Assembly: GCA_965662565.1 (NCBI GenBank)
Contig: CBFIHS010000003.1
Span: forward strand, 1-64,000
Reading direction: 5' to 3'
From: UBA5109 sp965662565
GTDB lineage: Bacteria; Pseudomonadota; Gammaproteobacteria; Pseudomonadales; Pseudohongiellaceae
Length of the DNA: 64,000 nt
Numbering within the stretch: position 1 is the first letter of the stretch; every line of letters begins with the position of its first letter. Under the pieces are notes generated by a model. That model saw only the letters and a list, made by a program, of their open reading frames with translations, was not told the origin of the DNA and ran no database searches. The translations under genes and the position numbers were made by a program. Positions 16,699 through 25,102 of this stretch are shown here, one piece after another.

Positions 16699-17606
16699 TT
16701 TCTTAAGCGCTCCCTGTATTCAGGATAAGCTGTTTCTGCACCACCTAAAGTGGCTTCAGTAGGCACGCCAATTGTTTCAGCCCATTCTCCAATGAAGGGG
16801 TTCTCACCGGGTAGATAATGAGGGACGTAATGCTTTTCTGGTCTTGCTATTTCTGCTCTTGGCAAGCATTGCTCGAAATTCTCAGTGGTTTTGTCAGTAG
16901 CCTCAATACCAAAAGTAGCAGTTGTCACTTCTCTTGGAGCTAAGACAAAATCAGCAGACTTGACGTAACTATCAGTTAGGTAGTGTGGGTCTTCTACGAA
17001 CCAGGTTATAGTCAAAACATTATCATTTCTTTGGTAGTAGGTTGTGACAGTTGCTTGGTCGCTGGTTACAGCACCATTTCGTCGAATCCAGCCCCACTTA
17101 AGATGGGTGGTTTTTGTAATCAATGTCCCCTTTTCCCAACGCCCTGTCGTAAAGCCAGCCCAAGTGTGCGGAGCGTATTCTGAAGGGTGCTGACGGCCAT
17201 CCATCCATATGGTTCGGTCGGCTCTCCTAAAGGTTCCGCCAATGGTGTACGAAACAACATCTAAATTTTCATCCAGTTGCGCGGCTATGCTCAGATCAGC
17301 AGGCCCCCAATAAGAGTAAGTTGAAGGGTGCCGCATGCAAACATGCTCAGGCACTCCCAAGATTGCGCTGTCATAACTTAAAGCCCGAGATAGAGCTTCC
17401 TCATTGATTGGAAGTCCTGAAAAATCTGCTACTGGAGGGCCGTCGGCACGTTCAATAGCGTCTTCAGTGAAGCCAAACAAAGCAGCGATGCCTCCGAGAG
17501 AGGTTCCTGGGGCAGGTTGAGACCAATGTCCTTGTATATCTGATTCTTGTGCGAATGCAGATAAAGATAGGGATAGTATTGTTAGAACTAAAAGTAGTTT
17601 CGGCAT
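16695..17606 (-). CDS. Secreted protein of unknown function (family A, copy 3)
   Basis: I used the ATG at 17606, which gives a clean signal peptide (MPKLLLVLTILSLSLSAFAQ); the frame is open back to a TTG at 17639. The mature protein contains IQGHWSQPAPGTS near its start and, in its centre, TIWMDGRQHPSEY, TWAGFTTGRWEKG and WIRRNGAVTSDQ, the same ordered pattern seen in the protein at 11521-12462. A later EDPHYLTDSY matches the DP-x-x-L position of the other two. It is the first gene of the three-gene operon, with its stop overlapping the next start by four bases. Function is unknown. Confidence 0.7.
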   Translation of the reverse strand: MPKLLLVLTILSLSLSAFAQESDIQGHWSQPAPGTSLGGIAALFGFTEDAIERADGPPVADFSGLPINEEALSRALSYDSAILGVPEHVCMRHPSTYSYWGPADLSIAAQLDENLDVVSYTIGGTFRRADRTIWMDGRQHPSEYAPHTWAGFTTGRWEKGTLITKTTHLKWGWIRRNGAVTSDQATVTTYYQRNDNVLTITWFVEDPHYLTDSYVKSADFVLAPREVTTATFGIEATDKTTENFEQCLPRAEIARPEKHYVPHYLPGENPFIGEWAETIGVPTEATLGGAETAYPEYRERLRK

Positions 17607-18074
17607 AAACGATCCAAAGTTTCCGCGTTTCTCAAGCAATATGCTCGGCTGGTTTAGCTACCGAGAACTCCTTGGGGCGCATGTAAGTAAGGTTAAAGCT
17701 GCTTAGAACAGTTTTACTATTATTGTTATTTTATTTCTGTAAAAGAATATATATCTTATTACTAGTCGTCTACTTAAACGTTTTAAAGTTTATTAAAGCA
17801 ATTCCCAGTTTCCCCCAATACCCCCTTAGTGGCTTACTGTTGTTGAGTGTTAGTGAGGAAGGAAGAGAGAATTGAATAATCTATCTATGCAAACTCCTTA
17901 ATATTATTTTTATAAATTTATGTATAAATCTCTTGGCTTTCTGGTTGTTGTAGCTACTAGGGAGGGGTAACTAAAACAACTTTTGAGTTTATTAGAACAG
18001 TTCTGTGCTTAAAAAAGGTGTAGGAAATATGGAAAAATAACCTTTAGAGAAGGCTTTGCTTCTGGAGGAGTGAC
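17607..18074. other. Intergenic region without recognised genes
   Basis: About 470 AT-rich bases separate the three-gene operon from the end of the mltD-like gene. No open frame, RNA gene or clear hairpin terminator was seen. The operon promoter should lie here but no convincing -35/-10 pair was found. Confidence 0.5.
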
Positions 18075-19757
18075 TTAATTTAGCTGTAGATCCTGACCCG
18101 GAAAGATTAGGTCACTGTTGAGACCATTCAGGCGTTTCAAATTATCTACAGAAACACCAAAGCGCCGAGCAATGGAGGCAAGGTTGTCTCCACGCTGAAC
18201 TCGATACAACTTTTCAGTAGGAACAGTAGCGCCAGTGTGCAGGGTTAATTCTTGATTCGGAAAAATTGTAGTGCCTCGGACATTGTTCCAGGTTTGTATG
18301 TCTCTTACTGAGACATCAAAACGATCTGCAATTTGCCCTAAAGTATCTCCTAGTCTAACTTTATAAATAGTTGGAACCATTAAGTCATCAATATAATCAT
18401 CACTTAAGCTGACAGCCATTAAAGGTTTTTCAGGTGTTGATCCTGCCTGTTCCACTAATTGAAAATCGTCATCTAGCAAGATTGGTCTATAAAGCGATTC
18501 GCCATAATAAATTGATAATGGATCAAGGTTTGCTAATGAAATATTGGTATTTGCGCCAGTTCCAGGAATCATTAAGTTTTGATTAGGGTAGATAAGATGA
18601 CTGCGAATACTATTGGCAGTCTGCAACTCTTCGACAGTGGTTTCAAATTTTCGAGCAATTCCAGCGAGTGTGTCGCCAGTTTGGACCTTGTATTCGCTGG
18701 GTGCAATTTTCTGATCTGCAGGTAGATTGCTGAAGGCACTAACAAAACGTTGATAAGTCCCTTGGGGAATTTTTAGGGGGTAGGGTTCAGTAGCATCAGG
18801 TAGGGTTACTTTACGTATTGAAGGGTTTAGTTTCTTTATTGTGGCTAAATCTACGCCAGCTAATTCAGCTGCACTTTCTAGCTTAAGCATTCCGTTAATA
18901 AGCACGATGTCATAACTGTATTCTTGGCCTAGACTTTCATACTCAATTCCATAAAGGTCGGGATCAGAAACGATTAAAGCGGCAGCAATGAACTTGGGGA
19001 TAAAATCTCTTGTTTGGCGTGGCAAATAAGGATATATCTCCCAAAAAGACGGTGGATTTTCAATAGATCCTCCAGCACGCTCAACCGCTCTTTTAATACA
19101 ACGATAACTACAGTTATAACCAGCCAACACAAGGTGCCAGTTGCCACTATATGATTCATATAAGACTTTTAAATGCTTAGCAGCTGCTCGGGTTGAAAGC
19201 TCTGGATCCATTCTTTCATCGACCCAGGAATCGGCCCTGAGGCCTTCGCCCCTTGCGGTAGCACTCATAAATTGCCACATGCCTACAGCACCAGCTGAAC
19301 TTCTAGCTAATGGATTAAGTCCGCTTTCGCCTAAAGCAATATATTTTAATTCGTCAGGAATACCTTCTTCGGCAAAAATAGTTTCGACCATAGGAAACCA
19401 AATTTGCCCACGTTCAATCCAAAGTTTTAATAAGGTCCTACGGTTCTGCAGATAATCATTAATTGTTCTTTCAACAACACGGTTTGCTGTCATAGTAACA
19501 GCGGGCCTAACGGGCTCGATTTCTTCAGGCGCTACTATTTCAACTAAATTAGGTAGTTTGTCGATATCACGCTGACCCGCATCACTAGCAGAATCTATAA
19601 GCGCTTCTACAACTAGGTCATTGCCATTGACTGCAGTGCTGCCAGTATCTTGAGTTGGAATTGCTAGGGTAGTTTCTTTTTCAAGTGGGCTAAGTGAAGA
19701 ACAGCTTGCCAAGAGCACTGAGATAAAAACAATTATTGAGGAAAGTTTAAGAGGCAT
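18075..19757 (-). CDS. mltD: Membrane-bound lytic murein transglycosylase D-like lipoprotein
   Basis: Starting at the ATG at 19757 gives a short lipoprotein signal (VLLASC), which fits MltD; a GTG at 19802 would add 15 residues. The SLT goose-lysozyme-like domain spans about residues 110-260, with the catalytic Glu in ALGESGLNP, then AGAVGMWQFM and the AGYNCS segment. Three LysM peptidoglycan-binding repeats follow, each beginning near YKVQTGDTL, YKVRLGDTL or YRVQRGDNL. It cleaves the MurNAc-GlcNAc bond to give 1,6-anhydro products at the outer membrane. The released sugars could feed the amgK-murU recycling genes 12 kb away. It is divergent from tsaD. Confidence 0.88.
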   Translation of the reverse strand: MPLKLSSIIVFISVLLASCSSLSPLEKETTLAIPTQDTGSTAVNGNDLVVEALIDSASDAGQRDIDKLPNLVEIVAPEEIEPVRPAVTMTANRVVERTINDYLQNRRTLLKLWIERGQIWFPMVETIFAEEGIPDELKYIALGESGLNPLARSSAGAVGMWQFMSATARGEGLRADSWVDERMDPELSTRAAAKHLKVLYESYSGNWHLVLAGYNCSYRCIKRAVERAGGSIENPPSFWEIYPYLPRQTRDFIPKFIAAALIVSDPDLYGIEYESLGQEYSYDIVLINGMLKLESAAELAGVDLATIKKLNPSIRKVTLPDATEPYPLKIPQGTYQRFVSAFSNLPADQKIAPSEYKVQTGDTLAGIARKFETTVEELQTANSIRSHLIYPNQNLMIPGTGANTNISLANLDPLSIYYGESLYRPILLDDDFQLVEQAGSTPEKPLMAVSLSDDYIDDLMVPTIYKVRLGDTLGQIADRFDVSVRDIQTWNNVRGTTIFPNQELTLHTGATVPTEKLYRVQRGDNLASIARRFGVSVDNLKRLNGLNSDLIFPGQDLQLN

Positions 19758-19884
19758 TAAAGTCCAAAATTGAGGTCTTGTTAGCGACAAGTTATTCGTC
19801 ACTAAGGTAAAGCGCTAATTATCCATATTCTTCAGGAAATGTATAATGCAAAACCTTAAAAGTTGAAGTAACACTCAAAGTTGA

Positions 19885-20922
19885 ATGAAAGTACTCGGTA
19901 TTGAAACATCCTGTGATGAAACTGGCATCGCTATCTATGATAGTGACTCCGGTTTATTAGCGGACGGCCTTTATAGTCAAATTGAAATTCATAGCAAATA
20001 CGGTGGTGTGGTCCCTGAATTAGCTTCTCGAGATCATATCCGTAAAACCTTACCTCTAATACAAGAGGTCTTAGATAAAGCTGGTTGTACTGGGGCAGAT
20101 ATTGAGGGGCTTGCCTATACAGCAGGGCCTGGTCTTTCTGGAGCCTTATTAGTCGGAGCCTCAATCGCAAGAGCGCTAGGCATGGTTTGGGACATCCCTA
20201 CCTTAGGAGTTCATCATATGGAAGGACATCTATTAGCGCCTTTATTAGAAGAAAAAGGTCCTGAATTTCCCTTTGTCGCACTCTTAGTTTCTGGCGGCCA
20301 TACCCAACTAATAGAAGTGGAAAGTATTGGGGATTACAGGCTGATAGGAGAATCATTGGATGATGCCGCCGGAGAAGCCTTTGATAAAGTCGCCAAGATG
20401 CTTGGTTTAGCTTATCCAGGAGGCCCTGAAGTCGCTAAGTTGGCTGAGCAGGGGGTTCCGAAACGTTTTGTTTTACCGCGTCCTATGACTAATAGGCCCG
20501 GGTTGGATTTTTCTTTTAGTGGTTTAAAAACTCATACTTTGAACACTATCGTAGATTTACAAAATCAGCTCGAACCTGCTGCTGAGATTAGTGAGCAGGA
20601 TAAAGCGGATATTGCGCACGCATTTCAAGAAGCCGTTGTCGATACGATGCGTATCAAATGTCAGCGAGCTTTTCAGGAAACTGGTTTGAAGACATTGGTA
20701 ATCGCAGGTGGTGTAAGCGCTAATAAACGCTTACGAGAAGTATTAGGAGAAATGGCCCTTAAAGAAGGCGGAGAGATATATTATCCACGATTAGAGTATT
20801 GTACAGATAACGGAGCTATGATCGCTTATGCGGGTTGCCAACGTATATTAGCAGGTCAGTATGATGACTTAACAATTATTGCAAAACCGCGTTGGCCATT
20901 AGATGAGTTGGCTACACTCTAA
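19885..20922 (+). CDS. tsaD: tRNA N6-adenosine threonylcarbamoyltransferase TsaD
   Basis: The 345-residue protein is full length for TsaD (Gcp/YgjD). It opens with the ASKHA phosphate-binding loop (GIETSCDETGIAIYD), has the metal-binding HHMEGH motif and LLVSGGHTQLI, and ends with the CTDNGAMIAYAG segment. It transfers the threonylcarbamoyl group to A37 of ANN-decoding tRNAs with TsaB, TsaE and TsaC. In Pseudomonas it is directly divergent from rpsU, and plsY lies between it and folB. Here rpsU is 11.6 kb away and folB follows after 15 bases. Confidence 0.98.
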   Translation: MKVLGIETSCDETGIAIYDSDSGLLADGLYSQIEIHSKYGGVVPELASRDHIRKTLPLIQEVLDKAGCTGADIEGLAYTAGPGLSGALLVGASIARALGMVWDIPTLGVHHMEGHLLAPLLEEKGPEFPFVALLVSGGHTQLIEVESIGDYRLIGESLDDAAGEAFDKVAKMLGLAYPGGPEVAKLAEQGVPKRFVLPRPMTNRPGLDFSFSGLKTHTLNTIVDLQNQLEPAAEISEQDKADIAHAFQEAVVDTMRIKCQRAFQETGLKTLVIAGGVSANKRLREVLGEMALKEGGEIYYPRLEYCTDNGAMIAYAGCQRILAGQYDDLTIIAKPRWPLDELATL

Positions 20923-20937
20923 AAAAAGGGGAGAAGA

Positions 20938-21297
20938 ATGGATATAGTTTACATTCGAGCTTTAGAAGTAAAAACTGTTATTGGAATTTACGATTGGGAA
21001 AAAGAAATAAAACAAACCATAACAATAGATCTTGATATGGCGAGCGATATCACGAAAGGTGCCGCGACTGATGAAATAGAAGATGCCCTTGATTATAAAG
21101 CGGTGTCAAAAAGGTTGATCAACTTTGTAGAAGAAAGTCAGTTTCAATTACTTGAAACATTAGCCGAAAAAATAGCTAATATTTTATTAAATGAGTTTGG
21201 TATTCCCTGGGTTAAACTTTGGCTTGGTAAACCTGGAGCAGTAACTGGTTCCAGAGATGTGGGTGTTATTATTGAAAGAGGAGTCAAGCCAGAGTGA
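20938..21297 (+). CDS. folB: Dihydroneopterin aldolase
   Basis: The 119-residue protein is a standard FolB: VYIRALEVKTVIGIYDWEKE carries the conserved Glu of the pterin site, and VDLDM-like TIDLDMASDI, DYKAVSKR and the catalytic Lys region KLWLGKPGAV follow. It converts 7,8-dihydroneopterin to 6-hydroxymethyl-7,8-dihydropterin in folate synthesis. A GGGGAGAAG ribosome binding site precedes the ATG. Its stop overlaps the folK start by four bases (GTGA), so the two are translationally coupled. Confidence 0.96.
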   Translation: MDIVYIRALEVKTVIGIYDWEKEIKQTITIDLDMASDITKGAATDEIEDALDYKAVSKRLINFVEESQFQLLETLAEKIANILLNEFGIPWVKLWLGKPGAVTGSRDVGVIIERGVKPE

Positions 21298-21815
21298 ATT
21301 GGGTAGCTTTGAGCTTAGGTAGTAATATTAAACCTGTAGAGAATTTGAAATCTTGCTTGGACGCATTGTTATTAAAATTTAATGATCTGAGTTTGTCATC
21401 TGTTTTTGAAAGCGAGTCAATTGGCTTTAAAGGCGACAATTTTTTAAATATGGTAGTTGCTTTTGAGACTGACATGAAATTTGATTTAGTTGTCTCAAGC
21501 TTAAAAAAAATTGAAGACAGTTTTGGCCGTGATCGTACTCAGCCGCGTTTTAGCGGGCGAACTATTGATATTGATATTCTGGTTTATGGGGAGAGCACTG
21601 GAGTCATTTCCGGAGTGGAAATTCCGCGAGCAGAGATCACTGAAAACGCTTACGTGCTTTGGCCTTTATCTCAAGTAGGCAGTCAAAAGAAACACCCTGT
21701 ACTCGGACAAAGCTATAAAGCGCTTTGGGAATCCTACGATAAGAAAGTTCAAAATTTATGGCCTGCTGATTTTGAGTGGCACGGGCGTAAAATTTCGCAA
21801 AAAAATGCCAATTAA
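21294..21815 (+). CDS. folK: 2-Amino-4-hydroxy-6-hydroxymethyldihydropteridine diphosphokinase
   Basis: The 173-residue protein starts from GTG in an overlap with folB. HPPK features are ALSLGSNI at the start, FLNMVVAFET, the signature FGRDRTQPRFSGRTIDIDIL with the two metal-binding Asp residues, and IPRAEITENAYVLWPL. It pyrophosphorylates 6-hydroxymethyldihydropterin, the step after FolB. The cluster folB-folK-phhB plus a nearby pteridine reductase gathers pterin metabolism in one place. Confidence 0.96.
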   Translation: MNWVALSLGSNIKPVENLKSCLDALLLKFNDLSLSSVFESESIGFKGDNFLNMVVAFETDMKFDLVVSSLKKIEDSFGRDRTQPRFSGRTIDIDILVYGESTGVISGVEIPRAEITENAYVLWPLSQVGSQKKHPVLGQSYKALWESYDKKVQNLWPADFEWHGRKISQKNAN

Positions 21816-21846
21816 TATTCTAGACTCAAAACCGAGGAGATAGTTT

Positions 21847-22146
21847 ATGGCTATAAAAGCATTAAATACCCAAGAAGTTAATACTGGCTTATTAACCTTG
21901 AATGCTGATTTAGAGGGCAAGTGGAGTCTTGAATCGGATAAGCTAACAAAAACCTTTGTGTTCAAAAACTTCATAGAAGCTTTTGGCTTTATGACTCAAG
22001 TAGCTCTTTATGCTGAAAAAGTTGATCATCATCCAGAATGGTCAAATGTTTATAAAAAAGTTGTCGTGCAATTAACTACACATGAGTACGGCGGGATTAC
22101 AGAAAAAGATTTTGACCTTGCGAAAAAGATGGAGTCATATATCTAA
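21847..22146 (+). CDS. phhB: Pterin-4a-carbinolamine dehydratase
   Basis: This 99-residue protein has the PCD/DCoH signature: FKNFIEAFGFMTQVALYAEKVDHHPEW, with the paired histidines of the active site, then the second half VVVQLTTHEYGGIT. It dehydrates 4a-hydroxytetrahydropterin to recycle the pterin cofactor of aromatic amino acid hydroxylases. No phenylalanine hydroxylase is present in the window, so its partner must be elsewhere or it may have a general pterin-recycling role. It follows folK by 31 bases with a GAGGAG ribosome binding site. Confidence 0.92.
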   Translation: MAIKALNTQEVNTGLLTLNADLEGKWSLESDKLTKTFVFKNFIEAFGFMTQVALYAEKVDHHPEWSNVYKKVVVQLTTHEYGGITEKDFDLAKKMESYI

Positions 22147-22170
22147 GCTTTGTCACTACTGAAGTGTCAA

Positions 22171-22218
22171 AGTAAGTAGTGGAGTAAGTAGTGGAGTCAG
22201 TCGTTGAGTAAGTCGTTA
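22171..22218. repeat. Four tandem 12-base repeats
   Basis: Two exact copies of AGTAAGTAGTGG (22171-22182, 22183-22194) are followed by two degenerate copies, AGTCAGTCGTTG and AGTAAGTCGTTA, ending at 22218. They lie in the 112-base gap between the convergent phhB and pteridine reductase genes and are non-coding. Confidence 0.8.
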
Positions 22219-22258
22219 AGGCAAGATATAGAGCTGAGAAAAATAAGTACCTTTTGTT

Positions 22259-23044
22259 TTAAGTCTTTAGGTTTTTGCCACCATCAACATTAATCGTTTG
22301 GCCAGTTATATAAGTTCCTCCAGTACACAAAAAAACAACTGTATTCGCAATATCTTCAGGCTTGCCAGAATAGTTCAGGCAAGTTTCTTCAAGAGGGTCA
22401 CTCTCTTTAGGCTTTTCTTCCTGTGCTGAAGAAGAGAAATTGGGCGGTAATATTATTCCTGGGGCTATTGAATTCACACGAACTTCAGGCGCCAGTTCCC
22501 GTGCTAATGATTTTGTTAGGATGCTTAATGCTGCTTTCGCCATAGTGTAAATAGAGAAATCAGCACGACCAGATTTAGCAGCTATATCGCTTAGGTTGAT
22601 TATATTGCCACGATTTTTTTTGAGACTTGGAGCAAATGCCTTAGCAAGAAAAGCTGGAGCTTTTGCATTTGTTCCCATTAAATCAGTCCAGTTTTCTTCG
22701 CTTATAGTCTGTAGGGGAGTTGGGTAAAAACTTGAAGCATTGTTAATCAGTAAATCAACTCTTCCCCAGCGTGATAAAGCTTCAGTACTAAATTTTTCAA
22801 CAGCTTTGAGATCAAGTAAGTCGGCTTGAAAACAACATGAAGAATCAGCTCTTAAGCTTTCAAGTTCTTCGCATAAAAGCTTGGCGGCTTTTTCCGAATG
22901 ATTATAGTGGACAATAATATTGTAGTTAATGGCATGGAGCTGTCTTGCTACGACAGCTCCAATCCGAGCTGAACCGCCAGTAATTAATGCAACCTTATTA
23001 CTGGAGGCTTTTTCAGAAATGCTGTTGGAAGAATTAGCTGTCAT
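22259..23044 (-). CDS. SDR-family pteridine reductase
   Basis: The 261-residue short-chain dehydrogenase has the nucleotide-binding ITGGSARIGAVVAR, the structural NNASSFYPTP typical of pteridine reductases, and the catalytic Tyr-x-x-x-Lys in YTMAK. The C-terminal TGGTYITGQTINVDGGKNL is standard. The SSFYPT segment and the neighbouring folB, folK and phhB genes support reduction of dihydrobiopterin, dihydromonapterin or dihydrofolate with NADPH, as FolM does in E. coli. A general SDR function cannot be excluded. It overlaps the upstream cca gene by 11 bases. Confidence 0.83.
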   Translation of the reverse strand: MTANSSNSISEKASSNKVALITGGSARIGAVVARQLHAINYNIIVHYNHSEKAAKLLCEELESLRADSSCCFQADLLDLKAVEKFSTEALSRWGRVDLLINNASSFYPTPLQTISEENWTDLMGTNAKAPAFLAKAFAPSLKKNRGNIINLSDIAAKSGRADFSIYTMAKAALSILTKSLARELAPEVRVNSIAPGIILPPNFSSSAQEEKPKESDPLEETCLNYSGKPEDIANTVVFLCTGGTYITGQTINVDGGKNLKT

Positions 23045-24209
23045 CTTGAGTAAGTATTTTTAAGGTTTGAAGACGTAATAAGCGGAGTTGTTCGCCAATT
23101 TCTTTTCCTTTGAAGCCTTGTTGATTTAATGAGCTGGCATCGACATCCTGACAGAGTGTTAAAGCCTCAAGCAAAAAATTATTTCTACTTTCAATACTAT
23201 CTTCACTCAAGCCTTTAGCTTTGCTAATTGCTTTACAGGCTATTAAAAAAAACTGGAAACGTTCGGATCGTCGAAACGAATCGGTTTTTTCTAATAAGTT
23301 TAGTATTCCTTCTGTATCATCTAGACTCAAATCATAGAAGGTATCACAATACAGGCAAGTGATGCTAGCAAGATCTTTATGATCATTTGGGGTTTTTAGT
23401 CTTCTGCATAAGTTTTCTAACTTTTGTAAATTTTTACTAAAGGTGAATTCGTGAACTATTGGCAGTTCATAACAAAGAGCTGAAAAACGAATCGCTGTAT
23501 CTGGAGTCAGTTCTGCCGCTTTAGTTAAAGCCATCAAACTTAACTGAGCTTTTTCTTGAGAGACCCCCCATAAGCTTTCGATTTCAGGCATAACTATGCC
23601 TAAGCCATAACATTCTCTTAGGGTTAAAAAGAAAAATGCTGGTGTTTTTTCCGAAAGGGCACGTTGTACTTCATTCCAAACCCTTTCAGCTGTCAATGCA
23701 GTTAATTCACTGTTGTTAACCAAGTGTTGCATCAGCTCTAAGGTTTCTTGAGCGACTTCGAAGCCTAAATGGGCAAATCTTGCTGAAAAACGCGCGACCC
23801 TTAATACTCGCAGCGGGTCTTCTGAGAATGCTGGCGAAACATGCCGTAAAATTTTATTGCTTAAATCTTCTTGACCACCATAAGGGTCAATAAGGGTTCC
23901 GTCCTCATCTATTGCCATGGCATTAATTGTTAAGTCGCGACGCAGTAAATCTTCTTCAATTGTTATGGTAGGCGCAGCATCAACGCTAAAAGCTGAATGA
24001 CCAAGGCCGGTCTTTTTTTCAGTTCGTGCTAGAGCATATTCTTCTTTGGTTTCTGGATGTAAAAAGACTGGAAAATCTTTTCCAACTTGTTGGTATCGGA
24101 GATCAAGCATCTCTTTGGGCGTTGCGCCCACGACTACCCAATCTTTGTCTTTGACTGGAAGACCAAGAAGATTATCGCGTACAGCTCCACCAACTAGATA
24201 AGTTTTCAA
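23034..24209 (-). CDS. cca: CCA-adding tRNA nucleotidyltransferase
   Basis: The 391-residue class II nucleotidyltransferase begins MKTYLVGGAVRDNLLG, with the metal-binding D-x-D in VKDKDWVVV, the RRDLTINAMA motif and the DPYGG and RVARFSARF segments of the neck. It builds or repairs the CCA end of tRNAs. The HD phosphohydrolase motif of the E. coli enzyme (CHDLGK) reads CYELPIV here, so the HD site is probably inactive. The protein is slightly shorter than the 412-residue E. coli enzyme. It is 25 bases after apaH and overlaps the SDR gene. Confidence 0.93.
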   Translation of the reverse strand: MKTYLVGGAVRDNLLGLPVKDKDWVVVGATPKEMLDLRYQQVGKDFPVFLHPETKEEYALARTEKKTGLGHSAFSVDAAPTITIEEDLLRRDLTINAMAIDEDGTLIDPYGGQEDLSNKILRHVSPAFSEDPLRVLRVARFSARFAHLGFEVAQETLELMQHLVNNSELTALTAERVWNEVQRALSEKTPAFFFLTLRECYGLGIVMPEIESLWGVSQEKAQLSLMALTKAAELTPDTAIRFSALCYELPIVHEFTFSKNLQKLENLCRRLKTPNDHKDLASITCLYCDTFYDLSLDDTEGILNLLEKTDSFRRSERFQFFLIACKAISKAKGLSEDSIESRNNFLLEALTLCQDVDASSLNQQGFKGKEIGEQLRLLRLQTLKILTQDDS

Positions 24210-24234
24210 AATAATGTTTTTGCTTTAATTAGAC

Positions 24235-25059
24235 TCACTTACAATCCGCACAGAATATTTGTTTATCCTCGAGACGTAAAGCCGTCAAACAACGCCCCCA
24301 AACACAACCAGTATCGAGAGCGAAAACATTCTCGGTATCGGTTACTCCATTGAGAGTGGCCCAATGGCCAAAGAGAATAGTGATTTCAGGACTTAATTTC
24401 TGATATTTATACCAAGGTTTAAAACCCTTTGGGCCTGTACCTGACCCGGTTTTGATAGCTAAATTCAATTGCGTTTCTTTGTTGCAAAAACGGATGCGAG
24501 TGAAGTAGTTTGTTAATACTCTCAAGCGTTTCATACCCGTAAGGCCGTCATGCCATATATCAGGCTCATCACCATACATTTTTTTTAGAAAAGTTGTGTA
24601 TCGATCACTCAAGAGAACAGTTTCAATCTCTTTTGCGTAGGCTAAGGCTTGATTCAAAGACCAGCCTGGCGCTAGACCAGCATGAACCATTAGAAATTCT
24701 TCTAAACCAACATCAGTTTCTAGTTTTTCATGATGTAAGATTGGTAAGGTTCGAACCCATTCACATAGTTCATTACAATCAGGAGCTTCGAGTAATTCTT
24801 TAAGAGTTTTTTTCTTGCCGCCATCAAAAGCGCCTGTGGCCAGAGCCATGAAATGCAGGTCATGATTACCGAGCACGGAAGTGAAAGCAGAGCCTAATTG
24901 TTTTAATAAGCGAAGTGTTTTTAAGGAGTCAGGCCCACGATTGACCAAGTCTCCAACAGCCCAGAGTCGATCAGAGCTTGGGTCAAAATTAATTTTATCC
25001 AACAAGCGCTGTAAAGGTTCATAACAGCCTTGTATATCTCCAACTGCGTAAACTGCCAT
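24235..25059 (-). CDS. apaH: Symmetrical diadenosine tetraphosphatase ApaH
   Basis: The 274-residue protein is a full-length metallophosphatase: YAVGDIQGCYEPL, WAVGDLVNRGPDSL, VLGNHDLHFMA and the later MVHAGLAPGW and FGHWATLNG form the two-metal site. It splits Ap4A into two ADP and also removes Np4 caps from RNA. The apaH-apaG-rsmA-pdxA-surA-lptD order is the classic gammaproteobacterial arrangement read on the minus strand. Confidence 0.97.
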   Translation of the reverse strand: MAVYAVGDIQGCYEPLQRLLDKINFDPSSDRLWAVGDLVNRGPDSLKTLRLLKQLGSAFTSVLGNHDLHFMALATGAFDGGKKKTLKELLEAPDCNELCEWVRTLPILHHEKLETDVGLEEFLMVHAGLAPGWSLNQALAYAKEIETVLLSDRYTTFLKKMYGDEPDIWHDGLTGMKRLRVLTNYFTRIRFCNKETQLNLAIKTGSGTGPKGFKPWYKYQKLSPEITILFGHWATLNGVTDTENVFALDTGCVWGRCLTALRLEDKQIFCADCK

Positions 25060-25102
25060 CTTAAACTGTACTCCAGATCATTTTCGATATCACTGAGATC
25101 TA

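Noticed and set aside
8422..19802. Prophage, transposon or defence island
   Set aside because: No integrase, transposase, capsid, restriction, toxin-antitoxin or CRISPR-related protein is encoded; the contents are exported enzymes and scaffolds.
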